DNA of 64,000 nt from Bradyrhizobium sp. 186 (GTDB lineage: Bacteria; Pseudomonadota; Alphaproteobacteria; Rhizobiales; Xanthobacteraceae): the NCBI RefSeq assembly GCF_023101685.1, contig NZ_CP082164.1:4216001-4280000 (forward strand). Direction: 5' to 3'. This document shows, in pieces, positions 8,382 to 16,631 of this stretch; the first letter of the stretch is position 1; each line of letters begins with the position of its first letter. The position numbers and the translations under genes are program-made. Under the pieces are notes generated by a model, which worked only from the letters and a program-made list of their open reading frames with translations, was not told the origin of the DNA and did no database searches.

Positions 8382-8978
8382 ATGGCACGTATGAAATTTC
8401 TCTGCGACGCCGACCGTTGCATCGAGTGCAACGCCTGCGTGACGGCCTGCAAGAACGAGCACGAGGTCCCCTGGGGCATCAACCGGCGCCGTGTCGTCAC
8501 CATCAATGACGGCAAGCCGGGCGAACGCTCGGTCTCGATGGCCTGCATGCACTGCACGGATGCGCCCTGCGCGGCGGTGTGCCCGGTGAACTGCTTCTAC
8601 ACCACCGCCGATGGCGTGGTGCTGCATTCCAAGGATCTCTGCATCGGCTGCGGCTACTGTTTCTACGCCTGCCCGTTCGGCGCGCCGCAATACCCGAAGA
8701 TCGGCAATTTCGGCTCGCGCGGCAAGATGGACAAGTGCACCTACTGCGCCGGCGGCCCCGAGGCCGATGGCAGCAAGGAGGAATACGAAAAATATGGTGC
8801 GAACCGTCTCGCCGAAGGCAAGCTCCCCCTGTGCGCCGAGATGTGTTCGACCAAGTCGCTGCTCGCCGGCGATGGCGAGATCATCGCCCAGATATACAAA
8901 GAACGCGTGCTGAAGCGTGGCTACGGCTCAGGCGCGTGGGGCTGGAAGACCGCCTATCGTGAGACGATCGAGTCCTGA
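8382..8978 (+). CDS. fdhB: Formate dehydrogenase iron-sulfur beta subunit
   Basis: A 198-residue electron-transfer subunit with four cysteine groups: Cys13/16/19/23, a second starting CMHCTDAPC, a third CIGCGYCFYACP, and a fourth CTYC with a distal CAEMC. This is the pattern for four [4Fe-4S] clusters in NrfC/FdhB-type proteins. It lacks the C-terminal transmembrane helix of the longer FdnH type. It begins 12 bp after fdhA with a GGAG site and would relay electrons from FdhA to the cytochrome b subunit. Confidence 0.93.
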   Translation: MARMKFLCDADRCIECNACVTACKNEHEVPWGINRRRVVTINDGKPGERSVSMACMHCTDAPCAAVCPVNCFYTTADGVVLHSKDLCIGCGYCFYACPFGAPQYPKIGNFGSRGKMDKCTYCAGGPEADGSKEEYEKYGANRLAEGKLPLCAEMCSTKSLLAGDGEIIAQIYKERVLKRGYGSGAWGWKTAYRETIES

Positions 8979-9020
8979 AGCAGGCCGCGGTCGCGCGGCA
9001 CCAATGCCGAGGAGGAGTTC

Positions 9021-10034
9021 ATGTCGTCATTTGGAAGGTTCATTCGACTCGCCATCGGCGCGTGGGCGTTGCTTCTGTTGATCATGGCGGCTCCGGCACC
9101 GTCATCGGCGGAGCAGATCAATCCGACGGCGAGCTCGGTTAGCGAGCGCCAGTTGCTCCAGGAGATGGACCGGATCCAGGGGCGCGTCAGCATTCCCGAC
9201 CAGCGCTCCAGCGTGCTGATGCAACCGGCCGGCCGCGAGTGGCGTGAATTCCGCAACGTCGTGCTGCGTTGGATCGGCGGCGTTGCCATCCTCGGAATTC
9301 TGGCGGTTCTCGTGATCTTCTATTTGACGCGCGGCATGGTTCGTCTGGAGAGTGGCCGATCCGGCCGCACAATCGTGCGATTCAACGCCTTTGAGCGCTT
9401 CGCGCACTGGATGACTGCGACCTGTTTCGTCATCCTTGCGGTCTCGGGACTGAACATCACATTCGGGCGGCCGCTGCTGCTTCCGCTAATTGGATTTGAG
9501 GCCTTCTCGGAATGGTCGCAATGGGCGAAGTACGCCCATAACTACCTCAGCTTTCCCTTCACAATTGGCGTCGTGCTGATCTTTCTGATGTGGATTGGTG
9601 GCAACATCCCGAGCAGGGTGGACCTGGAGTGGATCAAGCGCGGAGGCGGCCTGATCGGACATGATCATCCGCCGGCACGCCGCTTCAACGCCGGTCAAAA
9701 GGGGATCTACTGGATCGTTGTGATCGGTGGAGGTCTGGTTGCCACGACCGGCTATCAGCTCATGTTCCCGTTCTACCTGACGGGAATCGAAGGCATGCAA
9801 ATTGCCCAGATTGTTCACTCCATCGTGGCCGTGCTGTTTATCGCGGCGATGCTCGCTCACATCTACATCGGCACGATCGGGATGGAGGGGGCCTTCGACG
9901 CGATGGGATCAGGTGAGGTGGATGTCAATTGGGCGCGCGAGCACCACAGCCTGTGGCTCGACCAGCAGTTGGCACGGAGCGGCCCGAACGATTCTCAGTC
10001 GCAGCCTCGCCGTGCTGCATCCGCAGCCGAATAG
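9021..10034 (+). CDS. fdhC: Formate dehydrogenase cytochrome b gamma subunit
   Basis: A 337-residue membrane protein. Residues 1-30 look like a cleavable signal (ending PSSAEQ), a further hydrophobic span lies near 78-100, and four helices follow that resemble the FdnI/cytochrome b556 family. Histidines in FERFAHWMT, YAHNYLS, IVHSIVAV and MLAHIYIG are candidate haem b ligands. The extra N-terminal periplasmic segment is longer than in E. coli FdnI. It would take electrons from FdhB and reduce quinone. The start follows GAGGAG; a 42-bp gap separates it from fdhB. Confidence 0.92.
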   Translation: MSSFGRFIRLAIGAWALLLLIMAAPAPSSAEQINPTASSVSERQLLQEMDRIQGRVSIPDQRSSVLMQPAGREWREFRNVVLRWIGGVAILGILAVLVIFYLTRGMVRLESGRSGRTIVRFNAFERFAHWMTATCFVILAVSGLNITFGRPLLLPLIGFEAFSEWSQWAKYAHNYLSFPFTIGVVLIFLMWIGGNIPSRVDLEWIKRGGGLIGHDHPPARRFNAGQKGIYWIVVIGGGLVATTGYQLMFPFYLTGIEGMQIAQIVHSIVAVLFIAAMLAHIYIGTIGMEGAFDAMGSGEVDVNWAREHHSLWLDQQLARSGPNDSQSQPRRAASAAE

Positions 10035-10051
10035 AGCTGGCGGACCATTGT

Positions 10052-10174
10052 CTACAGACGCACGCCCGCTGTTGCAAAGGCTTCTGCAACGGGTTGCTGT
10101 GCGTGGTCGAGCACGGCAACTCCAATCGCCGCCGTGACGATCGTCGCAACGCAGGCAAGGATGAAAGCCTTCAT
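10052..10174 (-). CDS. Small membrane protein (40 residues)
   Basis: A short minus-strand gene beginning MKAFILACVATIV with a strong GGAGG site 8 bp before the ATG. It is one hydrophobic helix followed by a short tail ending AFATAGVRL. The pattern is that of a small hypothetical protein often seen in Bradyrhizobium (recalled, not searched). It converges on fdhC with only 17 bp between stop codons. The function is unknown. Confidence 0.7.
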   Translation of the reverse strand: MKAFILACVATIVTAAIGVAVLDHAQQPVAEAFATAGVRL

Positions 10175-10573
10175 CGCGATCCTCCAAAAAAGCTGCCTCA
10201 CAAGTATTATACAGGATGTCAGGCTGCGAACAAACGTTGCGCTTGGGCAGAGGGGCAATGGCCGGTCACGGTGGGGTGCCGCTGTGGAGGGGGCATTGGG
10301 CGTGTCAGCTTCTCCTCTGACAGGCGAGCGACCAGGCCGCGTCGCATGCGAGACGTCAGCCCATGCGAGGCTTGTGGACACGGCGTCGTGTGCACTGAGA
10401 ATCCGAAGGGCCGATTTGCGCTTCCAATCCTGAGGTATAAGGGCCTAGGACGAGCGGTCCGCGGAAGCGTCGTCCAACACAATTTCTCAGTCGATCCAAT
10501 TCACATAGAGGATCGACAGGAGTAAAAATAGCTCAACAAAATGAAGACCTTAGATCGAAAATTTGGCGCGGCG
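10175..10573. other. Intergenic region without a recognised gene
   Basis: It contains the upstream region of the 40-residue gene. Open frames here show no family motif or good ribosome site. I see no convincing RNA gene. Confidence 0.5.
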
Positions 10574-10745
10574 CCAATGATGGATAGGAGCGAGAGTTCA
10601 GGATTTTCAAGTAGTTGGGAGGCGGTGTGTGCACGACGTGTGCACCGGGAGATCAAAGAAAATCTCTTCTCAGCCAATGTGAACAGGCCTTCCGAAGTGG
10701 GTAGGCCACCTCAAGTTGGGGGACGTACACGACATGAATTCGCCG
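10574..10745. repeat. Dispersed repeat part A, copy 1
   Basis: It starts CCAATGATGGA, then CGAGAGTTCA, a TTTTCAAG run and a GGCGGTGTGTGCACG block, followed by GCCAATGTGAACAGG. Related copies lie at 28974 and 56951. Similarity with copy 2 extends about 150 bp, including the CCAATGTGA and GGGTAGG blocks. No transposase frame is recognisable, so it is likely a remnant of a mobile or interspersed element. It sits between the fdh locus and the peptide-utilisation island. Confidence 0.6.
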
Positions 10746-10867
10746 GGGGAGGGGAGTTCGTGGAGCGTTGACAGAGCAATCTCAATCATCGGAACTCGAA
10801 CGTGTGGTCCCTTCACTGAGCATCGCGCGGCTCTCGCGACCAACCCTGTCTCTCGGTCGTGCGTTGC

Positions 10868-11989
10868 TCAGACTTGAAACACTTGCCGCGGCGAGCGCGT
10901 CAGACACTCATGCCCGGTCTCAGTGACGAGCACAGTCTCGCTGATCGCGATGCCGTCGGCGGAGACGTACATGTGGAACACCATGCCTTCCTCCAGCGTC
11001 CAATGGGCCGTGGGCAGGAAGGCGCGCGAGAAGTCGCTGGTGCGCGGGCTATGGAGTGGATAGCAGCCGAGCGAATAGCCGGTGATGTTGGGGTAGTCGG
11101 GGCGCAGGCCATCGGCGAGCATCGCCTTTCGCGCCAGAGCGTCGACGCCGGCGGCGTTGGCTCCAGGCTTGATCGCCTCGAACTGCCGGTCCTGGATATC
11201 AATTAGCCGCCGGGCGAGATGCGACCGGCGCGGGTCGATTTCTCCGATCACGGCCGAGCGCATCAGGCGGGCGCTGTAGCCGTCAATATAGGGCAACAGC
11301 TCCATATGCAGGATATCGCCCTTGGCCAGCGATTGCTTGGTCAGTCCGCCATGCAGGAACGCGTTGCCGACACCGGCGGTAATGATCCCTGCGCGTGCGA
11401 CGTCAGCGCCTTCCTGCATGAAGACCTGATACACGGCTGCTGCCGCGTCGCGGGCCGATCGGCCTTCGCCGGACGCTTTCAGAGCTGCATTGATGCCGAG
11501 GTCGCCGATCGCGGCAGCGCGCCGGAGCACGGCGATCTCCCTTGTGCTCTTCCTGGCGCGGAGCTCAGCCATCACGCCGGAGAAGTCGACAAAGCGCGCG
11601 TCCAGCAGTTGCGCCGACAGACGCTTGAAGCGGGAGAGCGGCATGCAATAGGAGTCCTCGTCGAGCCCGACGCGGCCTGTCGCATAGCCAAGGTTACGGA
11701 TGGTGTCGGCGAGCACCCGGATCGGGTCTTCCCAATCGGCGAAGGCAACGGAGCGCGACAGCCACGAGCTCTCGGTGAATGGGCCAAGGTCGACGGCACG
11801 AAGTATCATGATCGGCTCGCCATCGCGCGGCAGCAGGCAGACCCGGTACATGTTCTCCGAGATCAAGAAGCCGGTGACGTAGGCGAGGAACTCGCTCTGG
11901 TCGATGATGAGGACATCGAGCTCGCGGGCGGCCATCTGCTCGCGCACGCGCTCAACGCGCGCCTCATATTCGTCGACCGGAAACAACAT
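10868..11989 (-). CDS. M24-family (Xaa-Pro peptidase/creatinase-like) hydrolase, non-canonical metal site
   Basis: A 373-residue protein with the two-domain creatinase/prolidase layout: an N-terminal domain to about residue 145 and a pita-bread domain from about 150. The usual first metal aspartate is Glu230 (ILHMELLPY), the second is replaced (GYSARLMR, Arg241), and the GHGIG histidine motif reads ITGYSLGCY. It may therefore be metal-independent like creatinase, or act on a non-peptide amide. It is the last gene of a minus-strand run with an M20 peptidase and a dipeptide-type importer, suggesting processing of imported peptides or guanidino/amide compounds. Confidence 0.8.
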   Translation of the reverse strand: MLFPVDEYEARVERVREQMAARELDVLIIDQSEFLAYVTGFLISENMYRVCLLPRDGEPIMILRAVDLGPFTESSWLSRSVAFADWEDPIRVLADTIRNLGYATGRVGLDEDSYCMPLSRFKRLSAQLLDARFVDFSGVMAELRARKSTREIAVLRRAAAIGDLGINAALKASGEGRSARDAAAAVYQVFMQEGADVARAGIITAGVGNAFLHGGLTKQSLAKGDILHMELLPYIDGYSARLMRSAVIGEIDPRRSHLARRLIDIQDRQFEAIKPGANAAGVDALARKAMLADGLRPDYPNITGYSLGCYPLHSPRTSDFSRAFLPTAHWTLEEGMVFHMYVSADGIAISETVLVTETGHECLTRSPRQVFQV

Positions 11990-12035
11990 CGTCGTTCGTC
12001 CTTCGTGGGATCAGGTGCGCGCGTTCGAGCGCCCG

Positions 12036-13256
12036 CTATCCGCAAATCTCCAGAATGGCCAGCATGTAGATGCGAATCATGTCGACGAAGTCGACGATAT
12101 CGACCCGTTCGTCGGGCATGGTGTTGTAGCGCCCGCCGGGGCCGCAGACGATGCCTTCTATCCCGCCGAAATAGTGCAGATGACCCGCGTCGGTGCCGTA
12201 GAAGCAGCTCGGCGCAACGGCTCCCGTCGGCTGATCTTCGCCACGTACCGCGCGATAGGCGCGATTGACCGCCGCGACGATCGGGCTCGTGCGCGCCACC
12301 TCGAACGGCGGCATGGTAGGCACGCCGGAGCGGTCCTCCGACATGACCTCGGCCTTGAGGCCAGGAAACCGTGCTTCGAGCGCATCGAGCTCGCGGCGCA
12401 TGTCGGCCAGCGCGCCGGCCTCGGTCTGGCCTGGCGCATAGCGGCCCGAGCCCTTGATCCGCACGAAGTCCGCGACCTGGGGCGTACGCCATTCGTGCAG
12501 CTCGCGCCCGAGTGCACCGTGGACGACGCCGACATGGACGCGATTGATCCGTTCATGTTCCGGCGAGAGCGCGCCCGAGAACTTCATCGCATTGAGGCGC
12601 GGAATGAGATCGCACGCTGCCGTGATCGCATCGACCGCTTCTTCGCGCTTGGACAGATGACGGGTATTGCCGGTCAGCTCGATGATGAACATGAACGCCG
12701 CGGCGTGCATGGTCATGGCCTTCAGGTCGGTCGGCTCCGAATTGATGAAGTAGTCGGCGCGAAGCCCTTGCTCGACGAGCGAGTAGGTGCCGACCCCGCC
12801 TTGCAGCTCGCCAACGACGTAGGTGAGGATGACGTCACCCCGGAGTTCGACGCCGGCGTCGATCAGCGTCTTGACGGCGCAGAAATAGGCGGCATCGCCC
12901 GCCTTCATGTTGGAAACGCCGATGCCGTAGATGAAGGCGTCGTCGACCTTGCCTGCCCAGGGGTCGACGGTCCAGCCCTCGGTCACCGGGTTGGTGTCGA
13001 GATGGCCGTTGAACATCAGGCTCTTGCCGCCGCCGCTGCCCTTCCAGCGGCCAACGGCGTTGACCCGGCCCTCACTGCCGAAGGCTGCGAGCTCGGTCTC
13101 GAGGCCGATCTCGCGCATGCGGCCAGCCATGAAGGCTGCGAGCTGCTTCTCGCCGTCCGACCTGGAGTAACTCTTGTGCTGCACCATGCGTGACAGGAGA
13201 TCGAGGGCGGCGGGCACGTCGATCCCGGCGAGAAGTGCTTTGGCGTTGTGATGCAT
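12036..13256 (-). CDS. M20-family peptidase/deacylase (ArgE/DapE-like) with altered active site
   Basis: A 406-residue M20 protein. His85 and Asp87 (NGHLDTNP) are the first zinc-site residues. The usual bridging aspartate is Asn116 (GVSNMKAGD), and the acidic pair that normally follows reads GELQGG with only Glu150. A further ligand is Glu174 (INSEPT). Loss of the Asp and the Glu-Glu pair suggests a divergent subfamily or different chemistry from ArgE/DapE. It lies 46 bp upstream (in transcription) of the M24-like gene and 18 bp after the importer ATPase gene, so it is probably co-transcribed. Confidence 0.85.
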   Translation of the reverse strand: MHHNAKALLAGIDVPAALDLLSRMVQHKSYSRSDGEKQLAAFMAGRMREIGLETELAAFGSEGRVNAVGRWKGSGGGKSLMFNGHLDTNPVTEGWTVDPWAGKVDDAFIYGIGVSNMKAGDAAYFCAVKTLIDAGVELRGDVILTYVVGELQGGVGTYSLVEQGLRADYFINSEPTDLKAMTMHAAAFMFIIELTGNTRHLSKREEAVDAITAACDLIPRLNAMKFSGALSPEHERINRVHVGVVHGALGRELHEWRTPQVADFVRIKGSGRYAPGQTEAGALADMRRELDALEARFPGLKAEVMSEDRSGVPTMPPFEVARTSPIVAAVNRAYRAVRGEDQPTGAVAPSCFYGTDAGHLHYFGGIEGIVCGPGGRYNTMPDERVDIVDFVDMIRIYMLAILEICG

Positions 13257-13274
13257 TGAAGGAAATCCTTGTCG

Positions 13275-14849
13275 TCAGCCGACCGGCACGGGGGAAGCAG
13301 CCATCAGTTCGCGGGTGTAGGGATGAACGTGGTCTGCATCGAAATCTTCGACGGGCAGAAGGTCGACCACTTCACCCCGGCGCATCACAGCGATGCGGTG
13401 AGCGATTTGACGGATAAGGTTGAGATCGTGGGTGATGAAAAGAAAGGCGGTTCCGGTCTCCTCCCGAAGCGTCAGCAGCAATTCGATGATCTGGGCCTGC
13501 ACAGAGACGTCCAGCGGCGCGGTGACCTCGTCGCAGATTACGAGTTTTGGCCGTGCAGCGAAGGCACGAGCGATGGCGATGCGCTGCTTCTCGCCGCCTG
13601 AAAGCTGATGTGGCCAGCGGTTGGCGTAGGATCGGGGCAGGCGCACCTGGTCGAGCAGGCGGGGAATATCCACAAGATGGCCGCCGTAGAGCTTGAGAGG
13701 ACGCGACAGGATCTCGTCGATCCTGTGACGCGGATTGAGCGACGAATCCGGATGCTGGAAAATGATCTGCACGTCGCGGCGGTAAGCGGCGTCCATGTCG
13801 CGCATGCCGTGGATCTCGTGCTCGTCGAAGCAGATCTTGCCTGAGAAGCGTGCAAGACCGGTAAGGGCGCGCGCCATCGAAGACTTGCCAGAGCCGGACT
13901 CGCCGACGAGACCGAGGATCTCGCCGCTACGAATCTCAAGCCCGATCTTTTTCGTGGCTGGCGGCGGCGCGTCTCGGAACAGCCCGCCGCTGCCATATTG
14001 GACTTCGATGTCGGAGGCCGCGAGAAGGACCTGGTCAGGCGGCTTGTCATGGACAAGACGGCGTTCCGGTCTGGGCACGGCGTCCACAAGTGCGCGCGTA
14101 TTGGCATGGCGCGGCGCGCGGAAGATGTCGGCCACCGGCGCCTGCTCGACCATGCGGCCGCGCTCCAGAACCGCGACCCGGTCAGCGACGCGCGTCACAA
14201 GTGCAAGATCGTGGGAAATATAGAGCGCGGCAACGCCCGTCTCCCGGCGTAGTCGCGCGAACAGCTCGAGGATGCGCGCGCCAGTGACGACGTCGAGTGC
14301 CGTGGTCGGCTCGTCGAAGAGAATGACGTCGGGCCGGCAACCAAAGGCGGTGGCAATGACGACGCGCTGTTTTTCTCCGCCGGAGATTTCATGCGGATAG
14401 CGCCGCATGACCGCAGCGGGATTGTTGAGATCGACGTGACCGAGCAGCTCGATGGCGAGCGAACTGGCGTCGCGCGGCTTGAGGCCACGATGCCGCCTCA
14501 ACGCTTCCGTGATTTGCGTTCCGACGGTGAGCGTCGGATTGAGCGACGTCGAAGGATCCTGAAACACCATTCCGAGACGGCGTCCTCGGATCTCGGTCAA
14601 CTCGCGCGGGCTCAGGCGCTGAAGGTCGACATCGCCTAGCTGCAGCGAGCCTGCGACTTCGCGAGCGTTGTCGGGTAGATGCCGCATCAGTGCCCAGGCA
14701 AGCGAGCTCTTGCCTGAGCCGGATTCCCCGACGAGGCCCAGCACCTCGCCCGGTGCGATCTGCAGCGAGATGTCGTGCAGTACGCGTACCGGCCCGGCGG
14801 TCGTGATGTAATCGAGCGTATAATTCCGGATCGAAAGTGCAGAGGTCAC
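13275..14849 (-). CDS. Dipeptide/oligopeptide ABC transporter, fused double ATPase (DppD-DppF type)
   Basis: A 524-residue protein of two ABC domains in tandem. Walker A motifs (GESGSGKS) are near residues 41-48 and 316-323; the signatures are ISGGEKQR and LSGGEKQR, and Walker B motifs are ILFDEPTTAL and LVICDEVTAP. It combines in one chain the two ATPases that DppD/DppF supply separately. The GTG start at 14849 overlaps the upstream permease stop (GTGA). It energises the importer encoded by the next three genes upstream. The open frame continues past 14849 only as antisense/shadow sequence. Confidence 0.93.
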   Translation of the reverse strand: MTSALSIRNYTLDYITTAGPVRVLHDISLQIAPGEVLGLVGESGSGKSSLAWALMRHLPDNAREVAGSLQLGDVDLQRLSPRELTEIRGRRLGMVFQDPSTSLNPTLTVGTQITEALRRHRGLKPRDASSLAIELLGHVDLNNPAAVMRRYPHEISGGEKQRVVIATAFGCRPDVILFDEPTTALDVVTGARILELFARLRRETGVAALYISHDLALVTRVADRVAVLERGRMVEQAPVADIFRAPRHANTRALVDAVPRPERRLVHDKPPDQVLLAASDIEVQYGSGGLFRDAPPPATKKIGLEIRSGEILGLVGESGSGKSSMARALTGLARFSGKICFDEHEIHGMRDMDAAYRRDVQIIFQHPDSSLNPRHRIDEILSRPLKLYGGHLVDIPRLLDQVRLPRSYANRWPHQLSGGEKQRIAIARAFAARPKLVICDEVTAPLDVSVQAQIIELLLTLREETGTAFLFITHDLNLIRQIAHRIAVMRRGEVVDLLPVEDFDADHVHPYTRELMAASPVPVG

Positions 14850-15676
14850 CGCTCGTCCTTCGGATTGAGAGCGTCGCGAAGACCATCGCCGACCAGGTTG
14901 AAGGCAATGGCGGTAAGTGCAATCGCGGCCGAGGGCGCGATCAATCCCCATGGGGCCTGATGCATGTATTGGCGTGCGTCTGCCACCATGAGACCCCATT
15001 CGGATGCCGGCGGCTGGGCGCCGACGCCGAGAAAGCTCAGCGTTGCGAACAGCATGACGGCGAAGGACACGCGGATGGTGGATTCGATCACGATCGGGGC
15101 CATGACGTTGGGCAACATCTCGCGGAAGATGATCCACTGTGCTCCCTCGCCACGAGCGATGGCGGCCTTGACGTAGTCCTGATTGCGTACGTTGAGCGCG
15201 GCCGAGCGGGTCACCCGCGCCATGCCGGGCGCAAAGGCCACCGCGATGGCAATGACAGCATTGCCGGCGCCGTTGCCGAGCGTTGAGACCAGCAACAGGG
15301 CCATCAGAAGGCCTGGGATCGCCATCACGGCGTCGTTGGTGCGCATGATAGCCTCGTCGGTTCGTCCGCCGAGATAGGCCGAGCCAACGCCGATGATCGC
15401 TCCGGCTGCGCTGCCGACGAAGGTGGCGATGAAAGCGAGCGGCACGGTCGAACGCGCGCCGACCATCAGGCGGCTCAGGATGTCGCGGCCGAATTGATCG
15501 GCGCCAAGCCAGTTCTGCCAGCCGGGTGCGCGAAAGCGGCCGAGAAAATCGATCTTCTCCGGCGCATAGGGCGCCAATGCGGGCCCGAACAGGCAAGCGG
15601 CCGCAATCAGCGCCAGAAGCACGACGCCGACAAAACCCTGTGGTTTCCGCATCAGGCGGATGAACAGCTCAGTCAT
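14846..15676 (-). CDS. Peptide ABC transporter permease, DppC type
   Basis: A 276-residue inner-membrane permease. It begins MTELFIRLMRKPQGF and has the N-terminal hydrophobic helix and NWLGADQFGRDILSR motif typical of DppC/OppC. The EAA loop region reads YVKAAIARGEGAQWIIFREM. The ATG at 15676 overlaps the end of the DppB-type gene by 8 bp, supporting this start over the upstream in-frame ATG at 15703. The 3' end overlaps the ATPase gene. Confidence 0.93.
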   Translation of the reverse strand: MTELFIRLMRKPQGFVGVVLLALIAAACLFGPALAPYAPEKIDFLGRFRAPGWQNWLGADQFGRDILSRLMVGARSTVPLAFIATFVGSAAGAIIGVGSAYLGGRTDEAIMRTNDAVMAIPGLLMALLLVSTLGNGAGNAVIAIAVAFAPGMARVTRSAALNVRNQDYVKAAIARGEGAQWIIFREMLPNVMAPIVIESTIRVSFAVMLFATLSFLGVGAQPPASEWGLMVADARQYMHQAPWGLIAPSAAIALTAIAFNLVGDGLRDALNPKDER

Positions 15677-16616
15677 AGCGGATCCGCCGGTCGAGAAGCG
15701 CATAGGCCGTGTCGGCGAACGTGTTGGTCACGGCATAGGTTGCGGCCATGATCAACGCGCCCGCCTGGATCGACGGCAGGTCGCGCGTGGTGATCGCGAC
15801 CATCAGCGCCCGCCCGATGCCGGGAATGGCGAAGATCTCCTCGATCACGATGATGCCGCCGAGCAGGTAGCCGACGTCGAGCGCGATGATGGTGACGACC
15901 GGCAATAGCGCGTTGCGCAGGGCGTGGCGAAACAGCACGGTGCGTTCCGGCAGGCCCTTCAAGCGTGCGGCGCGGATATAGTCCGATTTCAGCACGTCGA
16001 GCGTCTCGGAGCGCATCATGCGCATGACATGCGCGATCAGGATCACCGAGACCGTCAGCACGGGCAGCGCCAGATGACGGATGGCGCCGCCGAAATCCTC
16101 CAGTGGGGAGACGTAGCCGGTCGCCGGCAGCCAATGCAATGTGTCGGCCAGCAGAAGAGCAAGCAGCGTCGCGGTGACGAATTCCGGCAGCGAGACCCCG
16201 AGATAGGCAATGAGGCTGACGCCCGTGTCGGTGAGCCTGCCTTGCCGCAGCGCTGCTATCACGCCGAGCGGCACTGCAACGGTCAGCGTGACCAGGATGG
16301 CCGACACGGCAAGCAGCAGCGAGCGCGACAGCGCCGCCAGCATTTCCGTGCCGACCGGCAGGCTCGTGCGCATCGAGATGCCGAAATCGCCGGTGAAGAC
16401 GTGGCGGGCCCAGCGCGCATATTGCAGCCAGGCCGGATCGCCGAGCCCGAGCTTTGCCCTGAGCGCGGCCAGCACTTCGGGCGTCGCGTTTTCCCCGAGC
16501 AGCGACTGGGCGGCGTCCGCCGGCAAAATCTGGGTAATGGCGAACACCAGCATCGAGACCACGATGAGGGTGTAGATCATCAGCATCAAACGGCGCGCAA
16601 ACCAGGCCAGCGTCAC
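15669..16616 (-). CDS. Peptide ABC transporter permease, DppB type
   Basis: A 315-residue permease with six predicted helices, the DppB-like N-terminus (RLMLMIYTLIVVSMLVF), a large periplasmic loop after helix 1, and an EAA motif (YIRAARLKGLPERTVLFRH). The GTG start at 16616 lies 15 bp after the substrate-binding protein stop. It forms the transmembrane pore with the DppC-type partner. Confidence 0.93.
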   Translation of the reverse strand: MTLAWFARRLMLMIYTLIVVSMLVFAITQILPADAAQSLLGENATPEVLAALRAKLGLGDPAWLQYARWARHVFTGDFGISMRTSLPVGTEMLAALSRSLLLAVSAILVTLTVAVPLGVIAALRQGRLTDTGVSLIAYLGVSLPEFVTATLLALLLADTLHWLPATGYVSPLEDFGGAIRHLALPVLTVSVILIAHVMRMMRSETLDVLKSDYIRAARLKGLPERTVLFRHALRNALLPVVTIIALDVGYLLGGIIVIEEIFAIPGIGRALMVAITTRDLPSIQAGALIMAATYAVTNTFADTAYALLDRRIRYD

Positions 16617-16631
16617 CGAGTGCCTCCGGTG

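Noticed and set aside
10868-13256. Ectoine hydrolase/deacetylase pair (DoeA/DoeB)
   Set aside because: The M24 protein lacks DoeA-like motifs and the partner is M20, not AstE-like; no other ectoine genes nearby.
14850-15596. Long upstream extension of the fused ATPase frame
   Set aside because: It overlaps the permease gene on the same strand in another frame and has no motif; GTG at 14849 overlapping the permease stop is a better start.
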